Shown: positions 54,901 through 64,000 of the stretch, piece by piece
Layout of the letters: every line of letters begins with the position of its first letter
Numbering within the stretch: position 1 is the first letter of the stretch
NCBI GenBank assembly: GCA_030063045.1
Contig: JAQSEB010000124.1
Location: 744,001 to 808,000, forward strand
Direction of reading: 5' to 3'
Origin: Pratylenchus scribneri
Taxonomy: Eukaryota > Nematoda > Chromadorea > Rhabditida > Pratylenchidae
DNA: 64,000 nucleotides
The notes under the pieces: generated by a model
Told to the model about the DNA's origin: nothing
The model's input: only the letters and a program-made list of their open reading frames with translations
Database searches by the model: none
Position numbers and translations under genes: made by a program

Positions 54901-57900
54901 ATCTGATCTGATGCTCAATTATGTTCAAATCGTACCAATTGAGGGAAAGTTGTGCTATTTGCCCAAGGATTTCTCCCGTTTTTCGCACATTCGAGATGCT
55001 CAGGAAATCACACAAGATCTCATTCAGTGCGTTTTTAAACTTATTAATTTAATATTTAAACATGGAAAAAATAATTATAATTTTTAAGTAAATTCTCCAC
55101 GGTCGATTTGAATGCAATTCCAACCAAAGTCAATCCAAGTTTGAGTGAACGATTGGCAATGATGAATGATCCAATCCAAGATGCTGCGGTCACCAATTCG
55201 CAGAATAAATTTCGATTTAATGAAGACGAAGATATGGAAGCATACATTGGACTGTGTGGAATTGGAAATGTTCCAAGGAATGAAGCAAATGCGAATAATG
55301 GAAATGAAATGTCGGAAAATGGGAACGACATCAACCACAGCCATCAAGTAAGCCAAAATTTAAAACATTAAATAAATTAGGCCAAAGATTAACCCAAAAG
55401 ACCCCTACACTAATTTTGCTAAGAAATAAGCTGAAAAATATACTCCGAGAGCTAAAGCCAAAGCCTAGCCAATATAAGTCTTTAGGGTTCAAGTTTTGGT
55501 TTAATTATTCTGCGGTGAATGAACAAACCCGAATAAATAGTCCTATATTTTTTAAACTGTTTCTTCATTTGGAATAAAATAATAGAATATTTAATTCCAT
55601 TAAAAATTTAGCAGCCGGCACCGGTGTCAAGCAAACAATTAAAATATACAAAATGTGTTGTTCCCAATGATATGACCGATTCGGAGGAGGAAATGGATGA
55701 GGATGATGCCGCCAGTGTTGCCATTGCACCGGCGGGAGGCACTCGTCCAGCAGTGGTCCGAGTCAGCCAAGAAAATGCATTGCCCACCTTCAATTTGCCA
55801 TCCAACAATCAAATTCAAAATCAACAATTCGGCTTTTCCAATTTCAACTGCATGACGCAGTCTGCTGATCTGATGCGCAGCAACAATGTCCAAATTGAGG
55901 GAAAGGCTTCCTATTTGCCCAAGGATTTTTCCCGTTTTTCGCACTTTCGAGATGTACAATTTCAAGGGAATTCGGTGATCAAACCATTTCCGGAGGATTC
56001 TAATCCAATCGGGCCAATGCAACCTCAAAGGAAATCGACTATACTCGACTGCCTTTTAGAGAAATTAGAGCAAAAAGGTCCAGCAACAACGGGCACATCG
56101 AATGGTTCAATTCATTCCGTGACTCCTTCTGATGAAAGTGGCTCTTTGCTAATCCAACAAAAGGAAAATAAATCACTCGAAGAAAAGTTGGCAAAATTGG
56201 AAGAAATAGAGAATGGAATTATTGCAATGTTGGAGGAGGAAATTGGCCCAAACAAAAAACAATTGGTAGAAATGAATAAAGAAATTGGAAATATGCGAGA
56301 AAAAATGGCAGAGGAAATAAAGAAAATTTATGAGGACAAAAATGAGGAGAAAATTATGAATTTGGAAATGGAAATTGACAGATACACAATGAGAATGGAA
56401 ACTATGAAGAAGATGATAGAAATGGAGAAAAAGTCTAAATCGAATGTGAATACATGGATGAATGAATCAATAGAGGAAAAGTTGTCAAAAATGGAAGAAG
56501 CAATGGCCAAATTGGAAGAGGAAATTGACCGAAAAGATCGAAAATTAGCAGAGAAAGAAGCAAAAATCTGCGAATTGGAAAAGAAAATTGGCCAAAAGGG
56601 TGTAGAATTATCATGCAGTTACGTGAAAATTTATGAATTAGAAATGGAAATTCGCCTAAAAGACCAGAAAATGAAGTCGGAGGATTCAAATACAATGATT
56701 AATGAATTAGAAGAGACAATTACATTTTTGAATAAAATAATTTGGGAGAAGGAAGAAAAAATTGGCGTATTGGAGAATGAAATTGCCGAATTGAAGCAAA
56801 AGAAGGCAGTGGATCAACAATCCAATACTGTTAAGGATTTTGCCAATTTGAAAATGTGGGAGGGTGAAACATCGGTTGGTTGCTATTTTCTTTTAATTTT
56901 AAAAATATTATAAATTTTGATTATTTTCTTTGAATTTTTAAAATATTTAAAATTTTTGCTATATTTTTGAATTTTTATAATATCTCAAATTTTTGCTTGT
57001 TTGAATTTAAAATTTTGGTTTTGGATTTCTAAAAATTTTTATCTCAAATTTTTGTTATTTTTTTAAATTTTTTGTTATTTTTTTGAATTTTAAAATATCT
57101 CAAAATTTTTATTTCAGCTTCCACCCTTCGATGCCTCAAATTCTTGCAATTCCAAATCAACAGAAGCACCAACTGTTACTGAGGAAATCCCCAATATGGA
57201 ATTGAAGAAGGCTTATACAAAGTGAGACTGGCAAAAAAATTATAATTTATAAAATTGTTATTTTTTAGCTTGTTTGGATATTGTGCCGGTTGTGAGCAAG
57301 GATTTTTGTGAGTTTAAATTTTCATTTTTTAAGCAGAAACTGAAGAAAATTTATAAATTTACTAATTTTCCTTTAAAAATTATTTAAAATTCTTTTTAAT
57401 TCAACAGGCAAACGGATTTGGCCCGTCAAGTCGGTGATTTTCAATACCACGTCGATTGCTTCGAATGCGATCATTGCCATTGTGAATTGACCACTGGCGA
57501 AGAATTTGGCCAAGATTCCAAAATTCAGCGTAAAAATCGAGCACTTGACAAGATGATTCCCCGAATTCTTTGCAAAAAAGATTACATGGAATTGGTTCTC
57601 AACAAGAAGGTGAAAAAATTTACCAAAAAATTATAATTCAATTTGATTATTTAACAAAAAAATTAAAATTTCTTATTACTAATTTTAATCGTTTAACTAA
57701 AAGAGATAATATTAATTTGGCAACAAAAACACTGAATTTGGCGAAAACTTTTCGTGTCGAAAAATATTATATTTTTGAGGCCATATAACTTGGCCCTAAC
57801 TAGGGGTTTAGGGCTAGGGTTATGGTTCAGGGCAGGATGGGATTAGGGGCTAAGGGCTAGGGGTTAGGGAATCTTAAAGAAGTCTGATTTGGCCAAGTTA

Positions 57901-58083
57901 TATGGCCTCAAAAATATAATATTTTTCGACACGAAAGGTTGTTGCCAAATTCAGTGTTTTTGTTGCCAAATTAAATGACTCCCTTAACTAAAAATAATTC
58001 ATTTTTAGTCAACTCAAATGGTCACTGCTGTACAAGTGGAGAAGAAGAAAGCTTTTCCAAATGCCAAATGGCAAATTGATTGA
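51935..58083 (+). CDS. Coiled-coil protein with LOTUS-like regions and a C-terminal LIM domain
   Basis: Start MENKQPAAESEG. Exons with good junctions: 51935-52081, 52125-52240, 52677-52843, 53076-53173, 53255 onward, then 54110 to 58083. Order: acidic N-terminus and coiled coil (VELMEMKKEMEAMKF, KLEGKIDRLEKY); a first globular part (QRISDILYELGGEHRPIIWE, LARMFQCDNAFSIIHALF) and a second (ELRTDLGFNNAGFSPEL, YVQIVPIEGKLCYLPKDF) with the helix/beta pattern of LOTUS/OST-HTH winged helices (tentative); an acidic linker; a long coiled coil of about 250 residues (KLAKLEE to IAELKQKK); and a LIM zinc finger (CAGC, HVDCFECDHCHC, LCKKD) near the end, with a 12-residue insert before the last ligand pair. 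In exon 5 the reading frame must shift by one base (see findings), so this may be two genes or a broken one. LOTUS proteins act in germ-granule RNA regulation; a role here is inference. Confidence 0.6.
52395..52512. repeat. TACGGTA-family foldback, copy 3, in an intron
   Basis: TACCGGATTTCTATTATTAC, CCCAATAATAG, TTTACCCCTTTTGAGG and a closing AATACGGTAG. The left and right ends (CCGGATTTCTATTA, TAATAGAAGGAATACGG) are inverted repeats with mismatches. Confidence 0.5.
53453..54056. mobile_element. 604-bp foldback element in intron 5 of the LOTUS/LIM gene
   Basis: Begins GGTAATACTTCGGTTTAGA and ends TCTAAACCGAAGTATTACC, perfect inverted ends. The arms continue as long inverted repeats: CGCTAAAACGTGTATTTAGG against CCTAAATACACGTTTTTAGC, TAAACCAGTATAG against CTATACTGGTTTA, TCAAATTATACATCAATGA against TTGATGTATAATTTGA, and AAAGTTATGGCC against GGCCATAACTTT. 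The whole element is one hairpin of about 290-base arms. A poly-C run of about 12 follows the left end. No open frame; non-autonomous. Confidence 0.9.
57712..57974. mobile_element. MITE with TTTTTGAGGCCATATAACTTGGCC inverted ends (copy 2)
   Basis: 263 bases, arms of about 80: AATTTGGCAACAAAAACACTG ... CGTGTCGAAAAATATTATAT, mirrored by ATATAATATTTTTCGACACG ... CAGTGTTTTTGTTGCCAAATT. Between lies a TTAGGG-like run (TAGGGGTTTAGGGCTAGGG). The arms are nearly perfect. Lies in the last intron of the LOTUS/LIM gene. Copy 1 is at 27815-28040. Confidence 0.85.
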
Positions 58084-58234
58084 TGAGATGAATGGATAAG
58101 ATGATAAGAATATGGTTGAATAAAGGATTGGAAATTTGTTTGGTATTCTTCGATGATTATTTGGAAAATTTTATTTAATTAATTTATGGTGGATTTATTA
58201 ATTAATTTCTTCTAAAATCAACATTTTAAATGGA

Positions 58235-58455
58235 CATTTTAATTGTTAATAATTTCTTTCTAAAATTTCACTACATTTTTCGATTTTATTAATTCACTTA
58301 ATTTTATGCATATTTTAATTTTCATTGAGCATTATTTTCTTGTTGTTTTCTATAATCAATTTAATATCGTACAATTTAATTTATAATCAACATAAAACTC
58401 TCAAATTTAATTGAACAATTTAATTCATTTATTTTCAACATTTTAAACCGGATAA
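58235..58455 (+). repeat. Original 3' flank shared with the satellite-flanking duplicates
   Basis: Downstream of the stop at 58083 runs a sequence matching 46655-46870 and, inverted, 39310-39540 (CTTTCTAAAATTTCACTACA, TTTTTCGATTTTATTAATTC, TTTAAACCGGATAAAG). It is the oldest of the three by divergence and marks the gene end. Confidence 0.7.
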
Positions 58456-59204
58456 AGTTTAAATCAGTTATGAAAATTTGTTTTTATTTATTCATTTCCT
58501 ACATAAATAAATTCTTAGAACAAAAATAAATAAATATGAGAAAAAAAGATTTATAAATATTAATTTTTTATAGAAATTTTTGAGATCATAAAAGTGACCA
58601 AATCTAGCACTCCAAAGAGGAACTTAATTTTAAATATTGTTCTTTTTTAAAAATATTTCATTCGCTTAATTAAAAAATCTAACAAAACAATTTGTTACTT
58701 CAAAATCTTGAGTAATTAATCAAAAATGATTCAGACCCGGACAAATGCATATTGAATCGTCCATTCAGACCCGGACAAATTGTCAAAAAGTATAATATAC
58801 CATTCGATAGCCCACAAAAAATCTATTAAATGAAGTTTAGATCAATTAAATTGGCCAATTGGCCATAGAGTTATGGCCAAAAAATACATTATCACAAGAA
58901 TGGCCATAACTCAACTAAATTTTGGCCAAGCCCCTAGCCCCTACATATCCTAAGCCCCTAATCCCATGCCGCCCCTAACCTAACCCTAACTCTAGCCCCT
59001 AAAAAGTTTTCCAAGGAAAAACAAAAATAGTCAAATTAGAGGCTAAAATAAGCCGAATTAGAGGAAGAAATAAGCTTTTCCTGTTTGGAAGATATGATTC
59101 AACGAATTAGAAAGAGAAAATCGTTTAAAAAGCAGTCAAATCAAAAGCCTTCATTAGGATAAAATAAAAAGCACAGGAGAGGAAAGGCTGTATAAAAAAG
59201 ATTG

Positions 59205-59310
59205 CGGCAATATTTGATTGATAGGGTGACAGTCAGAGTGATTTAGGTTAGGCTAAAGTTGCGGGTACAGTAGGAAAAATAGGAAAGTTCCCTTAGATAT
59301 TATTGATATT
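59205..59310 (+). repeat. GGCAATATTTGATTGATAG element, copy 2
   Basis: Aligned with 10760-10865: GGCAATATTTGATTGATAGG, GTGATT, TAGGCTAAAG, GTACAGTAGGA, AGATATTATTG. Same orientation. Confidence 0.5.
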
Positions 59311-59384
59311 TGGAGTCTAAGCTATCAAATTTAAAGGCAATATTTTCAACAATTATTTAAGCTATTAATAATGATTATTCCATT

Positions 59385-59510
59385 GCTTTTCCTAATTTTG
59401 ACATATTTTGCAGCTTTTTTGATTATAATTTTTTTTCTTTAATTTCCATTCAAATCCAATAATTCTTTTTTTAAATCAATTCATTCCAATCATAGGCCCT
59501 AAAAAGTCTG
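59385..59510 (+). repeat. Dispersed repeat, copy 3 (ATCAAATCCACTAATTC family)
   Basis: ATTCAAATCCAATAATTCTTT then TTAAATCAATTCATTCCAATC, aligned with 8640-8740. Confidence 0.55.
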
Positions 59511-59677
59511 ATATTCAATTGAAAAATTAATTTTCTTCATAAAATTCAATGATCACAAATTTCGATTCATCTTTGTAAACATTTTTCGAAATTTTTGAGT
59601 TTTTAATAAATTTATCAACCAATTTTAAAAATATGTGAATTGTATTATATTTATTTATTTGTCATTTTCTGTTTTAT

Positions 59678-62600
59678 TTATGAATAACGCATTGTGTTAT
59701 TTCCATTTGCGTGAATAATTCGTGTCTTCTCCGTGAACATTCCTCCGCCATTTTCGGTGTGTCCTCCCCCGGTTGGATGATAGCCGCGCACATTTTTGTA
59801 GCGATAAATTGCTTTGGTTATGGCCAACATAAAAAGCTGAAAATTTTTTAAAATATTCAAATTAAATTTTAAAAATTTTGTTGAAAATATTCAAAAAAAA
59901 AAAATTTTAAAAACTGACGGAAACAGCCAAAAGCAATGTGACGGTCATTGTCAACCAAAATGCGGACCAAACTCGGCTCAATTCATTCCCATTTTTGGCA
60001 TCATCATAATTTTGAGTCAATAAATCTGCGGATTGATTCGGCAAAATCCAAGGGGATATATCCATTCCGCTGGTTTCATTATTTCCATCAATAATTGGCA
60101 TAGAATCTGAAAGGGAAATTGGGGCAAAATGAAATAAATTTTCCATTTTTCTTAAATATTATTTTTTTTAAATTCGAATAATTGTTGGGAAGCTGATTTT
60201 TGTTTTCAGTATATTTATTTCCCATATATGCTAATGCTAAATGCTAGGTTAAAAGAATTTCAATTATGAAATTCAGCCAGTAAAATTTTGTCTATTCGGA
60301 ATTTAATTTAAAAAATTTTCTTACAATTTATTAAATTTGGTAAAAATTTTTTTAAAAAGTTGAAATATTATTGTATTATTTATTTTTTATTTTCTTATGA
60401 ATTTTTATTACAATGAAAAAAATAAATTATTCCTAAATTCCTAAATATACAAAAAAATTTTTTACATATTTTGCAATTTTCAATTTTTTTTTATATATTT
60501 AGAATTCCCTTGAAATAATATTTATTATTTTTAATGAAATTTGCCATTTTCCCATTACCCACCCATACCCATTACTCACCATTTCCATCTTCGGCCAATG
60601 GCCCTGGTAATGCCAAAAATGAAGAGGGCGGAAGGAGGAATTCATTGTCCCTTTGTGCGCGTTCTTTTGCTTGATTATATTCCCCAAATACTTCTTCCCA
60701 AGCTTTATCTTCCGAATTACCTGTAAAAAATTATTTAATGTATTTCACAATATATTTTTTAAGATTATTTATAAAATAATGTCTTGTTAAAATATTTTAA
60801 AATATTTTTGTATATAAAAATATAATATTCTTTATAAAGCATTTTACTTTGATTAGCCTTCGCCTCCATTGCCTCTTGGCGAGCATTTCTTTCCACAATT
60901 GCCAAATCATGAAGCCAAAAATTCAGTCCTTTGATATCCTAAAGAAAAATTAATTTTTATATTTATTTTTTTTATTAATAAAAATATTATTTTTAATTTT
61001 TTTTATTAAATTAATAAATTTTAATTTTATCCACCTGATATCCATCCACATTGTGTGGATATTCCAGCAAAGTGCCATTGTCGCTCACATTGAATGTAAT
61101 TCGGAAATAATTTCTGCCATTCCAATTTTGGGGCTTCCAATCTAGAAAATAATGAATGGATTAATTAGCAAAATTGAATTCGTTTTTATTCTAACAAAAA
61201 TCAACTGATTAAACAATAAATTGAGAAAATAAAAAAAATTCCAATTGAAAATTTTTTGATTTTAGTAAAATTTTTTCATACAAAATGACATAAAATTAAT
61301 AGATTTTTTTTGAACAGTAATTAAAAATTTGACCAATTTTTTGGATCAATTTTTTGTCCTAAAATTTAATTTAAACAGCTTTAAAAAAATTCTAAATTTT
61401 TTGCCTTTATCCGGTGCATGTCCATAGAGGAAATTTTTGATCATTTTCGGATAATAAATGTCCATCAATTTCACATCCGAACTATTCAACGGAATGTAAT
61501 GAAGGCCGAAGAAGAAATATCTGATAAAAAAAAAATAATTAAATTAATTTTAAATTAAATTTAAAATAAATTAATAAATTATTTTTAAATTAAATTTAAT
61601 AATTTACAAATCATCGGCATGATTTGAATAATTGGCCAATTCAAATTCGCCCACATAGCTAATTCCACCCAATCGAGTGTTGACCAATGAGGTCAAAAAT
61701 GATTCGGCATGCATGGATTCATATGAAACGCGCATATGGTCTGGAAAAAATATCAATTTATAATTTTATTTATTTATTTTTTTTATTAATTTTTTAAAGC
61801 ATTTTAATTGAGCTCATTTGGCACCTATGGGCAATGGTTAATACATAGTTCAGCATTATTTCATACTATTAATAAACTTTTCAAAAATAATCGTACTAAT
61901 TCTTTCTATGGAATATTTTAATATCAAAATAATTGATTAATTATTTGCCAAAAAGTTATGGCCATAAAAAAGAAAATTGCCCGATTTTGCCATGTTTTTG
62001 GTCATTAATAAATTTTTGGCAATTAATAATCAAATCCACTAATTCTTTCTCAAATCAACTTATCCCAAATTCCAAATTTCTATACAATGATATGTTTTCT
62101 AAACTTAAAATTAATTAAAAATATAGAGAGCAAAATTCAGGTGCATAAATTGGTACTTGAGTATTATCTGCAAGCAGATTTAAAAACAAATTTTGAAAAA
62201 TTTCTATTATTCATATTTGTTTGTAATGATCAAAAAACACTATTTTATAGTTAAAATCTTATGACCAATTTTGGGGGTAAAATAGGGTAATTTATAATTT
62301 TAGGTTTTAGGGATGAAAAAATGAGTGTGCAAATAATAATATAAATACAAGTACCCATAAAATTATCTTAAATAATTATATGTACTTTCTTGGTCGAATG
62401 TCCGATTATATCGTGCCATACAAGCATTGTAAGCGGATTGGCTGAAATAGCCAAATGGCACTAATCCCTTGTGGCACTCATTGTCCAAATAATTATTGCC
62501 CCAGCGTTTGCCAAATTCATGTGAGGTGGTCGAATAAATGAGGGTAATTGGCTGCAAAAAATGGAAAATGAATTTAAAAATTTTTAGAAATTTTTTTAGC

Positions 62601-64000
62601 TATTTTAATGAGAAAATGACCACCAAACAGTGAATTCGCCAAATTTAAGCAAAAAAGCTATAAAAAAGCATATTTAAAGCCATTCAAAAAAGCCACACAT
62701 TTTTTTAAATATTTTTTTGCTCACAATCTGTTGTGAAATTCTTTTTATAATGTTCAATGCAGGCTTCCAAAGTTGCATTTGAATATTCAGGAATAAAAAG
62801 GGACAAATCCTCTTTACAATTTAAATCCAAACGTTCATCCGAAGAATAATGCATTTCCCATTTGGTGGTCGTTTTCAACATGGGAAGTGGCTAATTTTAA
62901 TATTTTTAAAATAATTTTTTGAAAAAAAAAATTTAAAAATTAATAAAAAAGGAAAATAAAAATAATAGAAAAATAATTTTAATTTTAAATTTTTTCGTGA
63001 TAAAAAATTTAAAATTAAAAAATAATCAATTTTAAAAATATTAATTTATTTTATTTTAATAAAAAATTTTGGAGAAAAAAAAAATTATGTAAAAGTTAGT
63101 AAATGAAAAAAAATTTAAAAATTGTAAAAAATATAATATTTAATTTAATTTTTTTTTATATTTTTTTATTAAAAAATCTTAAAATTAATTAAAGAAAATC
63201 CTACTTTCCAATGCTTCATCAGTGAGGCATAACTGCTTTCCGGCAATAATTCATCATCAGTTTCTGGTCCAGAAAAAACAATGCCGCGCACTTCATTCCT
63301 CTGCTGTTCCCTCAACAATTCCAATGAATCAACTCGACGAAGGCATTCAACCCTTTGTTTCATCGATAAAGTTTCATTGGTTTGATTGTTTACGATGCAC
63401 TGAAAATTAATAAATTTGTTAAAATTAATAATTTTGAAGAAATAAAAATCATTTTTGAAATTTTAGTATACTGTAGATTATGGTATTTAAAAATAATTTA
63501 AATAATTAATTAAAATTTATGAAATTTTTACATTGAAATGTTCCAGAAGGGCATAAGTCTGTATTAAATTCGCATTTGCCGTTAATGTGGGCACGCCGGA
63601 GCTAAAATAAAATAATTCAATATTAAAATAGATTTTCAATTTTTCAAGTTGATAAAATTCATATATTTATTTTATTTTAATCCGAATTTTAGATGACAAT
63701 GGAAAAATAAAATAAATAAATTATGCCACCTGATTATTGCTTGCTGGAATGCGTCCTTTTTGACGGCAGGACTGGCACATAAATAGCTAACCGCGGTGGC
63801 ACCCGCACTATTGCCCATTACTTTAATTTAATAATAATTAAATTATTTATTGTTTTTTCCTTTTTACTTGTTATTCTTTTTGGATCACCGCCAAAATTGT
63901 GCACCTCTTTGTGGGCCCAGTCCAATGCAAAAATTATATCTATAAATAATTAGGAAAATTAATAAATATTATTTATTAATTTTAATTAATTTTAATTAAT
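59678..64000 (-). CDS. Membrane-anchored type B carboxylesterase, 5' end outside window
   Basis: An alpha/beta-hydrolase of the cholinesterase/carboxylesterase family, minus strand, from beyond 64000 to TAA 59678. The visible part starts with DWAHKEVHNFGGDPKRI and the nucleophile elbow MGNSAGATAVSYL (GxSxG serine). Next come GPETDDELLPESS, the acid loop YSTTSHEFGKRWG with the catalytic Glu, and HADDLYFFFGLHY, with the His in the usual HxDEL/YxFG position: the Ser-Glu-His triad is complete. After the catalytic domain a linker leads to one membrane helix (WSAFWLTMTVTLLLAVSLFM) and a short tail ending MRYS. Type I topology with an extracellular esterase domain is inferred. Sequons (NGT, NFT, NYS) are common. 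N-terminal region and signal peptide lie beyond the window. Enzyme or neuroligin-like receptor cannot be told apart except that the triad is kept. Confidence 0.85.
61935..62085 (+). repeat. Dispersed repeat, copy 4 (ATCAAATCCACTAATTC family)
   Basis: AAAGTTATGGCCATAAA, TTTGCCATGTTTTTGG, then AATCAAATCCACTAATTCTT and CAAATCAACTTATCCCAAAT: the closest match to copy 1 at 8640-8740. In an intron of the esterase gene. Confidence 0.6.

Larger units (their letters stand above)
58456..59677. other. Intergenic with diverse repeats
   Basis: Holds ATTCAGACCCGGACAAAT as two direct copies at about 58730-58785; a GGCCATAACTC / GAGTTATGGCC pair at about 58870-58920; a CCCTAA-like run near 58930-58990 (CCCCTAACCTAACCCTAAC); the GGCAATATTTGATTGATAG element of 10.7 kb near 59205; and dispersed-repeat copy 3 (59385-59510). 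No gene seen. Confidence 0.5.

Noticed and set aside
57800..57860. Internal telomere
   Set aside because: The TTAGGG-like run is short and imperfect and lies between the arms of a MITE.

Overview
The window is a piece of an AT-rich nematode genome. Three things point there: two chemoreceptor genes of nematode-specific classes (Srsx at 9.8-12.7 kb and Srg at 34.3-36.6 kb); many short introns of about 40-70 bases with T-rich acceptors; and acceptor-like sites 17-22 bases before start codons with no matching exon, as expected for spliced-leader trans-splicing. Species cannot be fixed from the sequence. Almost every gene is split, so the models below are exon chains joined by hand from reading frame, splice signals and family similarity.

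Layout. 0-4.1 kb: two tandem minus-strand genes for a small four-helix membrane protein (the first runs off the left edge) with a membrane RING-finger gene between them. 6.3-8.0 kb: pyrroline-5-carboxylate reductase. 9.8-12.7 kb: Srsx receptor. 13.6-16.1 kb: a GC-rich repeat block, foreign in composition to its surroundings. 18.8-24.2 kb: sodium/phosphate symporter of the PiT/SLC20 family, with a tRNA-derived SINE, a short tandem repeat and a MITE in its introns. 25.1-26.9 kb: DGAT2/MOGAT-type acyltransferase. 27.3-28.3 kb: small protein with a cryptic SH3-like domain. 29.7-31.6 kb: ANTP-superclass homeobox gene. 34.3-36.6 kb: Srg receptor, with a fragment of it repeated at 38.8 kb. 51.9-58.1 kb: long gene coding for a coiled-coil protein with LOTUS-like regions and a C-terminal LIM domain. 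59.7-64 kb: membrane-anchored type B carboxylesterase, running off the right edge.

The most unusual part is 39.3-51 kb. An 18-bp satellite with higher-order structure (5.8 kb plus 1.2 kb) sits between rearranged duplicates of its neighbours: a truncated inverted copy of the LOTUS/LIM gene (39.3-40.2 kb), a near-identical direct duplication of about 1.05 kb of unique sequence plus satellite, and a RING pseudogene whose last exon is present twice. The satellite appears to have grown and moved together with gene pieces in recent time, though a collapsed or mis-joined assembly must be excluded.

The genes do not form one pathway. They look like an ordinary housekeeping and chemosensory stretch invaded by several families of foldback/MITE elements, most of them lodged in introns.
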